Source: Alkalimarinus alittae (GTDB lineage: Bacteria > Pseudomonadota > Gammaproteobacteria > Pseudomonadales > Oleiphilaceae). Taken from it: a stretch of DNA of 64,000 nt. The position numbers and the translations under genes were made by a program. Numbering within the stretch: the stretch's first letter is position 1; the number at the start of each line of letters is the position of its first letter. Below the pieces are notes generated by a model, which did no database searches, was not told the origin of the DNA, and worked only from the letters and a program-made list of their open reading frames with translations. The stretch covers positions 1,278,001-1,342,000 of the forward strand of contig NZ_CP100390.1 of the NCBI RefSeq assembly GCF_026016465.1, read 5' to 3'. Below, one piece after another: positions 51,061 through 60,164 of the stretch.

Positions 51061-51548
51061 GGTGCCTCCTCCTGTTTGAAATTACTATCTCACAGGTTTA
51101 AAGACTGGCAACTCTTACTTTCATCATTGAATAAACTGCAGAGCTTAAAGCTGTTACCCCGTTTCATTGCTGCAGTTCTGGCTATTACTTATTCTGTTAA
51201 GGGTTATGCGATGCCTGCCCTGCTTGCTTTGCTTCTTATGATGGCGAGATGTATTCAAAACTAATTCTGATTCAACCCAGCGCCGATGACGTTCTTAAAC
51301 AGCTCAGAGAAGATATAAATAACAAACATTCCTCAACTAAAAATATAGAGGGGTTAACCTACGGGGTGAGCGATGTTTTATGAAACATTGGACTATAACG
51401 CGCAGTACCCGACCCCGCCCTCCCCTCGGTTATATTTTGTCGACCATTAACCTGCCTCCAGTTATTGATAGTAAAATTTAAATCAATTTTAATTGACAGC
51501 TTAGATGTACATAACTACTGTATATAAAAATCACAGGAATAAACAGTT
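51061..51548. other. Intergenic region upstream of the MerR operon
   Basis: Weak rightward frames exist at 51076-51264 (hydrophobic, 62 codons) and 51249-51383 (44 codons). Neither has a good ribosome site and I do not call them genes. The operon promoter lies at the right end of this stretch. Confidence 0.4.
51493..51521 (+). promoter_or_regulatory. Candidate promoter of the MerR operon
   Basis: A consensus -35 box TTGACA (51493-51498) is followed after 17 bases by TACTGT. A better -10-like TATATA starts at 51521, but its spacing of 22 is long. MerR regulators often act on promoters with abnormal spacing, so autoregulation is plausible. Confidence 0.5.
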
Positions 51549-51962
51549 ATGGAAAAACAATATTCTTTAGATGAGTTATGCCAGCTATTAGGGTTATCGA
51601 AACGAACCATTCGATATTACATGCAAGAAGGGTTAGTTGATCGTCCTATGGGACAAAAGCGAGGTGCTTACTATACCGGTGCGCATCTGAAGCAGTTGCA
51701 ACAGCTGCAGGAATGGCAAAGTGCTGGCTATAGTTTGGATCGCATCAAAGAGCTGATGGGTCAGTCGGCAACCCCTGCGGATACCTTACTGGCATTGCAA
51801 CCGAAGCGGGGTGATGTGTCTGTGTGGAGTCACATTCATCTTGCACCCGGTGTCGAACTCCATATCAACCCAGAAAAAGCAGGTATGACGCCAGAAATGA
51901 CACGCAAACTGTATCAGCAGATTGGCGCGTTAGTTGATCAATTAGATAAAGACGAGAGCTAA
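51549..51962 (+). CDS. MerR-family transcription regulator
   Basis: A 137-residue regulator. Residues 1-70 form the winged helix of the MerR family (LCQLLGLSKRTIRYYMQEGLV, then YTGAHLKQLQQL). The C-terminal part is short and has no Cys-rich metal site. Part of it (HIHLAPGVELHI) looks like a small beta domain and not a coiled coil. A single base separates its stop from the next start, so it controls, and is co-expressed with, the VIT-VWA gene. Confidence 0.88.
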   Translation: MEKQYSLDELCQLLGLSKRTIRYYMQEGLVDRPMGQKRGAYYTGAHLKQLQQLQEWQSAGYSLDRIKELMGQSATPADTLLALQPKRGDVSVWSHIHLAPGVELHINPEKAGMTPEMTRKLYQQIGALVDQLDKDES

Positions 51963-51963
51963 C

Positions 51964-54258
51964 ATGGAACAGGCAGCAGTGTTTGAAATGCTCACCACAG
52001 AAGGTGAAGCGATTCCTTTAACAGGGGTTCGAGTTGACGCGGTAGTAAAAGACACATCCATTGAAACGGTGATACGCCAAGAATATAGCAACCAGGAAAA
52101 GCACGCTATTGAAGCGGTTTACACTTTCCCTCTGCCTGTTGGCGCTACGTTATTGTCGCTAAATGTAGGCTTAAATGGCCAGCAGCATGCCGGCGTTGTG
52201 GTTGAGGCTAAGCAGGCAGAAGAACAATATGAAGAAGCGATTACTGATGGTGATACCGCTATGCGGCTACAGCAGGTCGATGACAGTCTGTTTACGCTGA
52301 ATCTCGGTAATCTGCAGCAAAATGATATTGCCATTATCGAAATTCACTATGTGCAGTTATTACACTGGCAAGACGATCACCTACGCCTGATGATTCCTAC
52401 AACACTCGGGCCTCGCTACGGAAACCCTCTAGAACTGGGGATGCAGCCTCACCAAGTGCCTTCGTCTTCGTTGGCTGTTACGCACTTAATGGACTTAACG
52501 GTTCGTATTGAGGGCGACTTAGCTAAAAGTAAGGTGAGCTGCCCAAGCCATGGGGTCAGTATCCAAGCTGAGGACGAAACACTATGTGTGCGCCCTGCTA
52601 ACAAAGACCTTCCCATGGATCGGGATTTTGTTTTACTTATTCAGCGCACCGAGCAGGAAAGCGCTACAGCCTATTATGATGTGGACTTAGATGGGCGTTG
52701 GGTCGCTTGGGTGCCCGTTAACCCCCGTGTGGATTTTGTGTCAGAGCCCAAGCAGGTGAAAATTGTCGTTGATTGCTCTGGTTCAATGGCAGGCACATCT
52801 ATTCAGCAGGCAAAAATTGCTTTGCGAGAAATAATTGACCAATTGCGGCCTGAAGATAGCTTTACCGTCATTAATTTTGGCTCCAGTTGGCGTGCACTGT
52901 TTAAACAACTGCAACCTGCATCTGACGCAAATAAGCGTAAGGCATACAAATGGATAACAAAGACAGATGCCGATCTTGGAGGCACTGAAATTGAAGCCGC
53001 GTTGGATGCGGCTTATCGTATTGTTGGTAAGAGTCAAGAGTGTGACCTAGGCGCTGACGTGCTACTGATTACTGATGGTCAAACCTATGATGTTACAGAG
53101 GTCTGCAAAAATGCCTCAAACAGTGGTCATCGGCACTTTACCGTGGGCGTGGGAAGTGCTGTAGCTGAAGATTTAGTTCGTGGTTTAGCCGATAAAACAG
53201 GTGGGGCTTGCGAGTTAGTGACGCCGAATGAAGATATGGCTTTGTCTATTGTCCGTCACTTTAATCGAATGTACTTACCTCCTGTCACCTGGTCTGAGGT
53301 TGTATGGCCTCATACCCCTATGGAAGCAATCCCCACAGAGATAACGCATGCCTTTAGTGGTGATACGCTTCACCTGTTTGCGGTATTTGATCAGTGTCCT
53401 CAGGGGGCTGTGGCAATAAAGCTAACATTTGGCGAGGCGGCTTGGAGTAACACATTTAAGTTGGAACCCTATAAACCGCGAGAGAGTGAAGAAAGCACAC
53501 CGTTATCTGAACTCACGCTGGCTCGCTTGGGCGCTGCACAACGTATAACTCAAAGTGAATCAACTGAAGAAAAGGTTGAGCTTGGCATTAAATATCAACT
53601 TCAATCATCGCTGACTAACTACTTAGTGATTGTGGAGAGGGATGTAAAAGACGAATCAGCGTTTGGACCTGAATTGCGACAAGTGCCAAGTATGTTGCCT
53701 GCTGGTTGGGGTGGGACGAGTTCGTTCGAGGTGATGGATTCGGCATGCTTTGAAAGCCTGCCTGATTATGCATCGCTTGAAAAGCCTAGGGTGATGAGAC
53801 CGATGCTGGGGCCTGAATTTTCGCGTAACGAAAACTATTCTGATATCCCCATGTTTTTAAGGCGTCAAACGGATAGCAGTGCAGATGATTTCGCGAATAA
53901 TCTTGAAAAGCACTATCGTCGATTACTTGTTAATCCGCTCAAATCAGCACCTAGAGCGATTGATGAGCTAGTTGGTTTTGGCTTAGATGACGAGATTGTG
54001 ACGGTATTGTTCGCATTGGTTGAAAGTGGGTATAGCGAGCAAGAAGTGGTTGCCGTCTTTCTGTATCTATTTAGTCAGGCTGAATTGGGTCAAATTTTAT
54101 TGCCCAGATTCGTCATTAGATCCATCAGGAAAGCGTTTAAAAAGGGCTCCATTAGTGCTGATCTTTGTGAGGAGGTTGCAACATCCATCGCTAGATTAAA
54201 TGATAGATCGCCGTGGCTACCGAAACCTGCCACTGATGATTCACGTTTAATGTATTAG
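51964..54258 (+). CDS. VIT and VWA domain protein
   Basis: A 764-residue protein. Residues about 1-135 are a VIT domain (YTFPLPVGATL, EEAITDGDTAMRL). Residues about 262-430 are a von Willebrand A domain with MIDAS motif DCSGSM (D270) and TDGQTYD. The C-terminal 300 residues have no clear family. There is no signal peptide or sorting motif, so it is probably cytoplasmic, unlike animal inter-alpha-inhibitor chains. The gene follows the MerR gene by one base. Role unknown; VWA domains mostly mediate metal-dependent protein contacts. Confidence 0.88.
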   Translation: MEQAAVFEMLTTEGEAIPLTGVRVDAVVKDTSIETVIRQEYSNQEKHAIEAVYTFPLPVGATLLSLNVGLNGQQHAGVVVEAKQAEEQYEEAITDGDTAMRLQQVDDSLFTLNLGNLQQNDIAIIEIHYVQLLHWQDDHLRLMIPTTLGPRYGNPLELGMQPHQVPSSSLAVTHLMDLTVRIEGDLAKSKVSCPSHGVSIQAEDETLCVRPANKDLPMDRDFVLLIQRTEQESATAYYDVDLDGRWVAWVPVNPRVDFVSEPKQVKIVVDCSGSMAGTSIQQAKIALREIIDQLRPEDSFTVINFGSSWRALFKQLQPASDANKRKAYKWITKTDADLGGTEIEAALDAAYRIVGKSQECDLGADVLLITDGQTYDVTEVCKNASNSGHRHFTVGVGSAVAEDLVRGLADKTGGACELVTPNEDMALSIVRHFNRMYLPPVTWSEVVWPHTPMEAIPTEITHAFSGDTLHLFAVFDQCPQGAVAIKLTFGEAAWSNTFKLEPYKPRESEESTPLSELTLARLGAAQRITQSESTEEKVELGIKYQLQSSLTNYLVIVERDVKDESAFGPELRQVPSMLPAGWGGTSSFEVMDSACFESLPDYASLEKPRVMRPMLGPEFSRNENYSDIPMFLRRQTDSSADDFANNLEKHYRRLLVNPLKSAPRAIDELVGFGLDDEIVTVLFALVESGYSEQEVVAVFLYLFSQAELGQILLPRFVIRSIRKAFKKGSISADLCEEVATSIARLNDRSPWLPKPATDDSRLMY

Positions 54259-54292
54259 CGTTTAAGTTGTGTATATGAGCTTGGAAAATTTA

Positions 54293-54700
54293 ATGAAGGG
54301 TAACGACTTTCTAGTGTTTGTTTATGGCACTTTGCGTAAGGGTGAAAGTAATGATGCCTTATTGCAAGAGGCTGAATCTCTGGGTTTTTATGAAACAGAG
54401 TCTGAATATACGATGTTTGATTTAGGTTACTTCCCAGCGGTTACGCCGTCTGGGAAAACATCGATAAGCGGCGAGCTATATCGGGTAGACCAGCAAACCG
54501 CTAAAAATCTAGACCAGCTTGAAGGTTATCCCTCCTATTACGACCGAATACAGATCACCACCCCCATGGGGGATGCCTGGATTTACGTAATACACCACCT
54601 TACAGAAGACTATGATGAAGTCGAAAAAGGTGACTGGGTTAAGTACTGCGCTAGAAAAGACGCACAAGGAGTACGGAATGGATATCGACACAGAGGTTAG
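54293..54700 (+). CDS. Gamma-glutamylcyclotransferase-like protein
   Basis: A 135-residue GGCT/AIG2-like protein. VYGTLRKG is the substrate loop, and the acidic catalytic residue lies in LDQLEGYPSYYDR. The fold cyclises gamma-glutamyl amines to 5-oxoproline. Start chosen at 54293 after TTGGAAAA; GTG at 54269 and ATG at 54275 are alternatives. The last 23 bases overlap the next gene. Confidence 0.85.
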   Translation: MKGNDFLVFVYGTLRKGESNDALLQEAESLGFYETESEYTMFDLGYFPAVTPSGKTSISGELYRVDQQTAKNLDQLEGYPSYYDRIQITTPMGDAWIYVIHHLTEDYDEVEKGDWVKYCARKDAQGVRNGYRHRG

Positions 54701-55880
54701 TGAGAATAATAGCAATATGAACGGAGAGCTTGAGCGGTTACATTGGGGGGATACCCAGCTGGAGTTTCCGTTACGTGAAGTTTGCATAGACACCATGTTC
54801 AAAATCCGTGATAACTGGCGAGCTCACCTCATTGAACTGGCTTGTGGTAATGCTTGCTCAGAAGCCCCGACGCAAGCAGAGGTAGCCAATTATTGTCGCT
54901 ACCTGCTCAGTCTCCAGAGGGGGCGAGTTATAAAAATTTCGCCTGGTTCTTGGGGGCTGACTGAAGACCTGGCTATGCCTTCTTCTGATGCTCGAGTAGA
55001 GTTTATCTATTTCCCTACCTATATCGCTGTTAGCACATTGGTTTTAGCTTGGCAGCGCTATCCAGAGTTGAGTGATCAATTACCTGATTTCAAAAGACAG
55101 TTACGACAAGGAATAAAGTTTATGCTCGGTCGCCGCTTGAGAGGAAGTGGTTATGACGCAGATAGGCTGTTAGTTGAAGCCATTGAAATCCTGGCACTGG
55201 GCAAGGTGTTTGATTTTGTTAAGCAGCAGCCGACCTTTTTCCCCAAGCTGACAGAGATCTGTGATCAGGCTTTGATTTATCTGCAGTCATGCCCTGATCA
55301 ATTAGGTCCGGAAGAAGTTAATTGGTACTTTGTCCCTTATGACCTTCGGCAAAGAGCTATTTGTCTGCTTCAAGGGGGGGATGCCTGCAAGCTAGTCGCA
55401 TTACCCGAGAGGCTACAAAGGTACCAGCAGGCTACCGACGATTGGATTGAACGGTTAGCAAAACGTGTAGCGCTGGATGCTTATGAGCACATACAGGCGT
55501 CTGTACAAGAAGAGCTGTTTAATAAGCTGGAATGCTTCCAACAATTGTATGATGCGCTACCCGCCAGCGTGGTATTTCCTTCAAGAAAACTAGAAGGTAT
55601 GTCTCAAGCAGTTGCGTTAGAAACAAAAGTAGCACTGCCGTTTGGCATTGTGGTTGATGCTCAGATTGATATACCCGAACCCCAAGAATGCATCCATCTT
55701 GAGCAGCAGGATATAGAGGAAAGAGTGATGGCCTTCATGAGGCAATGTATTCATGTTTTCAGAAGTGACTGGCTGCCGAAAGAGGTTCAAAACCGGTTCT
55801 ATGCAGTGATCCCTCAATCTATTACGTTTAGAGGGCGAGTTGCTGAAGTCTACGTGCAAGCCTATGTCAAAACAAAATAG
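54678..55880 (+). CDS. Hypothetical protein of the VWA operon
   Basis: A 400-residue, mostly helical soluble protein, not recognised. AAGGAG lies eight bases before the ATG at 54678, which decides the start. It overlaps the GGCT-like gene and is followed by the N-formylglutamate amidohydrolase-like gene. It contains no obvious catalytic motif. It is probably a partner of the VIT-VWA protein. Confidence 0.65.
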   Translation: MDIDTEVSENNSNMNGELERLHWGDTQLEFPLREVCIDTMFKIRDNWRAHLIELACGNACSEAPTQAEVANYCRYLLSLQRGRVIKISPGSWGLTEDLAMPSSDARVEFIYFPTYIAVSTLVLAWQRYPELSDQLPDFKRQLRQGIKFMLGRRLRGSGYDADRLLVEAIEILALGKVFDFVKQQPTFFPKLTEICDQALIYLQSCPDQLGPEEVNWYFVPYDLRQRAICLLQGGDACKLVALPERLQRYQQATDDWIERLAKRVALDAYEHIQASVQEELFNKLECFQQLYDALPASVVFPSRKLEGMSQAVALETKVALPFGIVVDAQIDIPEPQECIHLEQQDIEERVMAFMRQCIHVFRSDWLPKEVQNRFYAVIPQSITFRGRVAEVYVQAYVKTK

Positions 55881-55913
55881 GGCGTCTAGCATTCATTATT
55901 GTAAGGAAAGAAG

Positions 55914-56660
55914 ATGATTTTACATATACCACATGCCTCAACGAAAACATGGGACACTGACAAGTTCATTGAAGAAACTAAACGCGAAGCGATTGATAAG
56001 CTAACAGATTGGTACACTGATGAATTGTTTTATCATGAATTTGCAACGCCGGTAGTATTTCCGTGGAGTCGGGTTTTCTGTGATGTTGAGCGGTTTAGAA
56101 ATAATGAAGATGAATCGATGTCTAAGTTGGGTATGGGGGTTGTTTATCGCAAGGGGTTAGATGGAAAAAACCTTCTAAAAGATGTGACCACATTAGAGGC
56201 TGAGGAAAAAATCAAATCATCTTTTTATGATCGGCATCACCGTAAATTTTCAGTTGCGGTTAATCGCTCGCTTGGTTTATTTCCGGTAGTGTTTGTTGTC
56301 GATTGCCACAGTTTTTACCCAACTAAACTCGCGCATGAGGAATCAAGTGATAGACCTGATTTCTGCATCGGCACTGATGACTTTCATACACCAGTTGAGG
56401 TTGTTGATGAAGTTAAAGCATACCTTGAAGGGTTAGGTTTTACTGTGTCTATTAACTCTCCGTTTAAAGGAACTATGGTGCCATTGATACACTTGCATAA
56501 AAATGAAGATGTAAAGTCGATTATGATTGAGGTTAATAGAAAGCTTTACTTAAAAGCACCTTATATCGGTGAGAAAAATGACAACTTTGAAAGCATTCAA
56601 AATGTACTTACAGGATTACTGGAGATAATAAGTGAGTATGAAATTTCTAAGGAAACTTAA
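55914..56660 (+). CDS. N-formylglutamate amidohydrolase-like enzyme
   Basis: A 248-residue protein of the N-formylglutamate amidohydrolase family. Family motifs are clear: HIPHAST near the start, FCDVERFRN, VDCHSF, RPDFCIGTD, SPFKGTMVP and IMIEVNRKLY. The reaction would release formate (or another acyl group) from an N-acyl-glutamate-like substrate using zinc. AAGGAAAG lies before the ATG. In this operon it sits beside a gamma-glutamyl enzyme, so both may act on glutamyl groups. Confidence 0.87.
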   Translation: MILHIPHASTKTWDTDKFIEETKREAIDKLTDWYTDELFYHEFATPVVFPWSRVFCDVERFRNNEDESMSKLGMGVVYRKGLDGKNLLKDVTTLEAEEKIKSSFYDRHHRKFSVAVNRSLGLFPVVFVVDCHSFYPTKLAHEESSDRPDFCIGTDDFHTPVEVVDEVKAYLEGLGFTVSINSPFKGTMVPLIHLHKNEDVKSIMIEVNRKLYLKAPYIGEKNDNFESIQNVLTGLLEIISEYEISKET

Positions 56661-56899
56661 ACCTTCCCCCGAATAAAAACACCTCCCTGAAATACAATTG
56701 AAAGACTCAAAGTGTTTTCAGTGACTAATTTAAGTCCATTTATTTCTAGCTGCGGCCGAGTAGATGATTACAGAAATTTGTCTTTAATAAAGAGAGACTT
56801 TAATATTAGCAGTCTTTGGGTTAGGCGGATTCTGCCTAATACTTTGAAATAAGGGATCTTTTTAATAAACCGTTATGTGAAAAGTACTGAGGACGCATC
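56661..56899. other. Intergenic region before the GFA gene
   Basis: Contains TTAGGCGGATTCTGCCTAA (56821-56839), a nine-base palindrome that could terminate or regulate. CGTTATGT lies near 56871, like the core of attC sites further right. I do not see a full attC here. Confidence 0.35.
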
Positions 56900-57298
56900 A
56901 TGAAAGGTAGTTGTCTCTGCGGTGAAATAGAATATGAAGTTAGTGAACTAGATTCACCGATTCAGCATTGTTCTTGTAATACGTGCAGAAAAGCGCATTC
57001 TGCGGCATTCAATACAGCATCAGGAGTTCAAAATAGCAATTTTCGATGGTTAAAAGGAGAATCGCTGCTTTCTAAATTTGAATCGTCGCCGGGAAAAATA
57101 AGATATTTTTGTTCAAAGTGTGGAACTCACTTGATTAAAGAAAAGAAGGGAAGTTCAGTTCTAGTCTTGAGGGTGGCAACTCTTGATGAAGATCCTGGTA
57201 AAATACCGGAGTTCAGAATTTGGTCTTCACATGAAGTTCCTTGGTTAAATTACACCTCAACAATACCTACTTACGATGAGTGGGAACCTGGGAGATGA
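56900..57298 (+). CDS. GFA/CENP-V family protein, copy outside the array
   Basis: A 132-residue member of the GFA (glutathione-dependent formaldehyde-activating-like) family. Zinc ligands lie in GSCLCG, CSCNTCRK and FCSKCGTHL. The natural substrate is uncertain for most members. It is related to the cassette-borne GFA at 62371 but clearly diverged. GAGGACG lies upstream of the ATG. If the inversion is undone, it lies just upstream of the split gene rebuilt across the IS66 junction and reads in the same direction. Confidence 0.88.
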   Translation: MKGSCLCGEIEYEVSELDSPIQHCSCNTCRKAHSAAFNTASGVQNSNFRWLKGESLLSKFESSPGKIRYFCSKCGTHLIKEKKGSSVLVLRVATLDEDPGKIPEFRIWSSHEVPWLNYTSTIPTYDEWEPGR

Positions 57299-57331
57299 AA
57301 TCACATAAAAAGGCCTCACTTTGCTTTTTAA

Positions 57332-57433
57332 AAGGAAGTTCGTTTATTTTTAAGCACTTACTCAAGTAGCTATCCAAATCTGAATACCCCTGTTGGTCAC
57401 AGCATACCTATAAATTTAGTTTCCACTATTAAT
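57332..57433 (+). pseudogene. Upstream fragment of the gene split by IS66 and inversion
   Basis: Open frame from 57332 to the IS66 edge, ending in ...VSTIN. It continues in frame into 41005-40881 (minus strand) when the two 8-bp flanks are merged. No start codon is visible, and a TAA lies just upstream at 57329. The original 5' end is therefore lost or was already damaged. Confidence 0.5.
57426..57433. repeat. Other half of the split IS66 target duplication
   Basis: CTATTAAT, the exact reverse complement of ATTAATAG at 40998-41005. It adjoins the inner (IRR) end of IS66 copy 2. Confidence 0.8.
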
Positions 57434-57444
57434 GTAAGCGGTAA

Positions 57445-59040
57445 TTAAACCCCACCTTGCGGCAGTGTTTCATTCATGAGCAAGGTTGTCAGGTTCTGAT
57501 TCCAAGGCAGCAACGCCTCTACGTCATCAACACTACTCACGCGCGGTAGTTCGGTAAACAACTGCTTAAGATAAGCATAAGGCTCCAGCCCATTCGCTTT
57601 AGCCGTTTCAATAACGCTATAGATTCTTGCACTGGCGTGAGCCCCTCTCGGTGTATCACTAAACAACCAGTTCTTACGACCTATTACGAACGGCCGGATA
57701 GCATTCTCCGCTATGTTATTGTCTATATTCAAGCAACCATCTTCCAGGTAGACAGTCAGCCGAGCCCAGTATTTATGCAGGTAGTTCAGCGCCTTTCCGA
57801 GCAAGATCGTTGGCGGGACAGTGGGTAATGTTTTATCCAGCCAATGTCGCAGTTTCTCCAGAACTGGCTTCGCCTTCTCTTGTCGCATTTGATAACGATT
57901 TTCTGGTGTCGCATCTTGATAAGCTCGCTCTAACCCATACAGCTTGCCAATCATGTCGATAGCGACATCAACCTTACTGCGCGTTTTGGCTTTAGCTTTA
58001 GGTTGTGCTTTTTTAGCCTCCATAAACTTACGCCGAGCGTGAGCCATACAGCAGAGTTGAGTAACGCCTGGTTGTGATGCCACCGCGTTATAGCCTTCAT
58101 AACCATCCGTTTGCAGATAGCCTTGATAGCCAGACAGCAGGCGCAGGGGTACCTGACCGGAACGACTCTGATCATAATCAAACAAAATAATGCGCTGTTG
58201 CGGCGGCCCTGCCACTTGAACCCACATATAGGATTGGCTACTGGCCGGTTTATCGGGCTCTTTCAGCACCTTAACGACCGTTTCATCGCAATGAATGACT
58301 GGGCTTGCCAGTAACTGGTCACGCATCAGGTTGGTGAGCGGTTGTAGCAGTTCGCTAGAGCGGATCATCCAGTTAGCCAGTGTTTGCCGTGGAAGGTGGA
58401 TGCCTACGCGCTTGAACATACCTTCCTGTCTGTATAGCGGTAGTGCATCTTGATACTTCGATACCGCAATATGGGCTAACAAACCCGCACTGGCATTACT
58501 CTTTGGAATGGGCTGAGCAGGTTTGGTCGCTGTTTTGACCTTCTCTTCGCAGGCCTTGCAGGCATACTTCTTCTGAATATGTTGAAGTACGCGTATTTTG
58601 GCAGGAATGATATCAAGCTGTTCGGAGGTTTCTTCACCTATTTCCGAGAGTTGGCAGCCGCAAGGGCATTGACGCTCAGACTCAGGAAGATCATGGATTA
58701 CTTTAACGCGAGGTAGCTCAGACGGTAATGGCTTACGGCCACGAGTCTTGGCTTTGGTCTTTGTCTCAGGACTGGGTATAGCTTCCGCATCCAACTCAAG
58801 AATGGGGTCTTCTGCGGTTTCTTCCGTTTCATTGAAGAGCTCACCCTGACCTGGCGCTTTCTCGCTTTGCGAGGCAAATTTACGATGCAGGAACAGACGC
58901 CACTGCTCTTCTAGTTGCTCTACGCGAGCCTGCTTCTTATCGACCTCAGCCTGCTTTTCATCCAACAGAACTTGCTGTTTTTGGACTAAAGCTTTAAGGC
59001 TTTCAACATCGTTAGGTAGGTTGTTTGGGTTGATTTTCAT
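57445..59040 (-). CDS. tnpC: IS66 transposase TnpC, copy 2
   Basis: A 531-residue intact transposase with the same catalytic motifs as copy 1. It differs from copy 1 at residue 24 (Val for Asn) and at several other positions up to about residue 240. After that the two are identical. Confidence 0.95.
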   Translation of the reverse strand: MKINPNNLPNDVESLKALVQKQQVLLDEKQAEVDKKQARVEQLEEQWRLFLHRKFASQSEKAPGQGELFNETEETAEDPILELDAEAIPSPETKTKAKTRGRKPLPSELPRVKVIHDLPESERQCPCGCQLSEIGEETSEQLDIIPAKIRVLQHIQKKYACKACEEKVKTATKPAQPIPKSNASAGLLAHIAVSKYQDALPLYRQEGMFKRVGIHLPRQTLANWMIRSSELLQPLTNLMRDQLLASPVIHCDETVVKVLKEPDKPASSQSYMWVQVAGPPQQRIILFDYDQSRSGQVPLRLLSGYQGYLQTDGYEGYNAVASQPGVTQLCCMAHARRKFMEAKKAQPKAKAKTRSKVDVAIDMIGKLYGLERAYQDATPENRYQMRQEKAKPVLEKLRHWLDKTLPTVPPTILLGKALNYLHKYWARLTVYLEDGCLNIDNNIAENAIRPFVIGRKNWLFSDTPRGAHASARIYSVIETAKANGLEPYAYLKQLFTELPRVSSVDDVEALLPWNQNLTTLLMNETLPQGGV

Positions 59041-59064
59041 GGCCTGTATTATACCTGATTACGC

Positions 59065-59424
59065 TTAGATAACCGACTGATAATTCAGGGTTTGGTGAGG
59101 TTTATTACTCCATAAATCAAAGCCATCCAATAGCCAGTTTAGTTCCTGAGTCGTCAGGGTAATAACATCAGACGCTTGTTTATTTGGCCACTTAAACCGT
59201 TCTTTATCTAAGCGTTTATACCAGAGACAAAAACCATTGCGCTCCCAATACAGTACCTTGATTTTATCACGCTGACGGTTACAGAAAGCGAATAGCGCTT
59301 TCTCGAAAGGGTTCAGTTCCATCTCCGCTTCGACCAGGATGGCCAAGCCGTTAATCGACTTTCTAAAGTCCACGGGGTCTTTATGCAGGTAGACGGTAAT
59401 CGATAAGTCATCAGGCCTCATCAT
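59065..59424 (-). CDS. tnpB: IS66 accessory protein TnpB, copy 2
   Basis: A 119-residue protein, identical to copy 1 except Asp for Ala at residue 16. Overlaps the TnpA gene by four bases. Confidence 0.93.
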   Translation of the reverse strand: MMRPDDLSITVYLHKDPVDFRKSINGLAILVEAEMELNPFEKALFAFCNRQRDKIKVLYWERNGFCLWYKRLDKERFKWPNKQASDVITLTTQELNWLLDGFDLWSNKPHQTLNYQSVI

Positions 59425-59732
59425 GACAACGGACCACCCGTCGTCATTTGTAAGCGGAACTTACCCCAGGCAACGGACAAAGAGAAAGCGACAGGGTGCG
59501 CCCTAACCGTCGCCGTTTTTTGTGATGGTGTAACGAGGGCTTTTGCAAAAGCCGTTGTAGATTCGGTTTGCAGAAAACCTTTGCGGCGAAGTTCGTGTTT
59601 ATAGCTGTAAAGCTGTGATACTTTCAGGTCATGTTGATCACAGTAAGCGGGAGCGGTTAGCTTCTTCTGCTCGCACTGCTGTATGTGGTTGAGCCAGTAG
59701 GCTTGTTTTTTTGTGAGTGCTGATTTGCTCAT
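59421..59732 (-). CDS. tnpA: IS66 accessory protein TnpA, copy 2
   Basis: A 103-residue protein with the same N-terminal 65 residues as copy 1. Differences cluster at residues 65-80. Confidence 0.9.
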   Translation of the reverse strand: MSKSALTKKQAYWLNHIQQCEQKKLTAPAYCDQHDLKVSQLYSYKHELRRKGFLQTESTTAFAKALVTPSQKTATVRAHPVAFSLSVAWGKFRLQMTTGGPLS

Positions 59733-59813
59733 GATTTTGCCTCATAATGAATGAAGCTTGAGCGTATTTGAATAACTTCGCAGATGTTAGGTGGGGATTA
59801 TTGAGCGCTTACC

Positions 59814-60164
59814 CTGCAAATACACAGAGACGAACTAGATCAAAAAAACACAATTATTGCGGGTGACTTTAATAGTAACGCAGTATGGGACAAACAGGAT
59901 CGTTGGTGGAGTCACACCGATACAATTAATGAGCTTTCCGCAATAAATATCGAGAGTTTATACCATCATCAAACAGGTGAGCAGCAAGGGCAGGAGACCC
60001 GGCCCACTTTCTATCTTCATAGAAAAGAAGATAAACCTTACCATATTGATTATGTTTTTATGTCTAATAACCTATTGTCATGCAGTACAATTGAGCTAGG
60101 TAAAATTAGTAAATGGCTGTCTGTAAGTGACCATATGCCAATATGTGCAACCATCAGCAGTTAA
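59814..60164 (+). pseudogene. EEP-family nuclease cassette, N-terminus removed by IS66
   Basis: A 116-codon remnant of an endonuclease/exonuclease/phosphatase protein. IIAGDFNSNAVWD carries the catalytic GDFN motif, IDYVFMS the DY/V motif and SDHMPI the final SDH motif. The N-terminal half, with the first Asn and Glu metal ligands, is missing. The frame enters from the IS66 end. The stop codon overlaps the start of the following attC site, as is usual for cassettes. Confidence 0.85.

Larger units (their letters stand above)
57434..59812 (-). mobile_element. IS66-family insertion sequence, copy 2 (inverted)
   Basis: A 2379-bp element, the same length as copy 1 and in opposite orientation. Its flanks (CTATTAAT and CCTGCAAA) do not match each other. 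The outer side cuts an EEP-nuclease cassette of the integron array. Confidence 0.92.

Noticed and set aside
41006-59812. Composite transposon formed by the two IS66 copies
   Set aside because: The outermost flanks do not match, while the split 8-bp duplication fits an inversion better than mobilisation as one unit.
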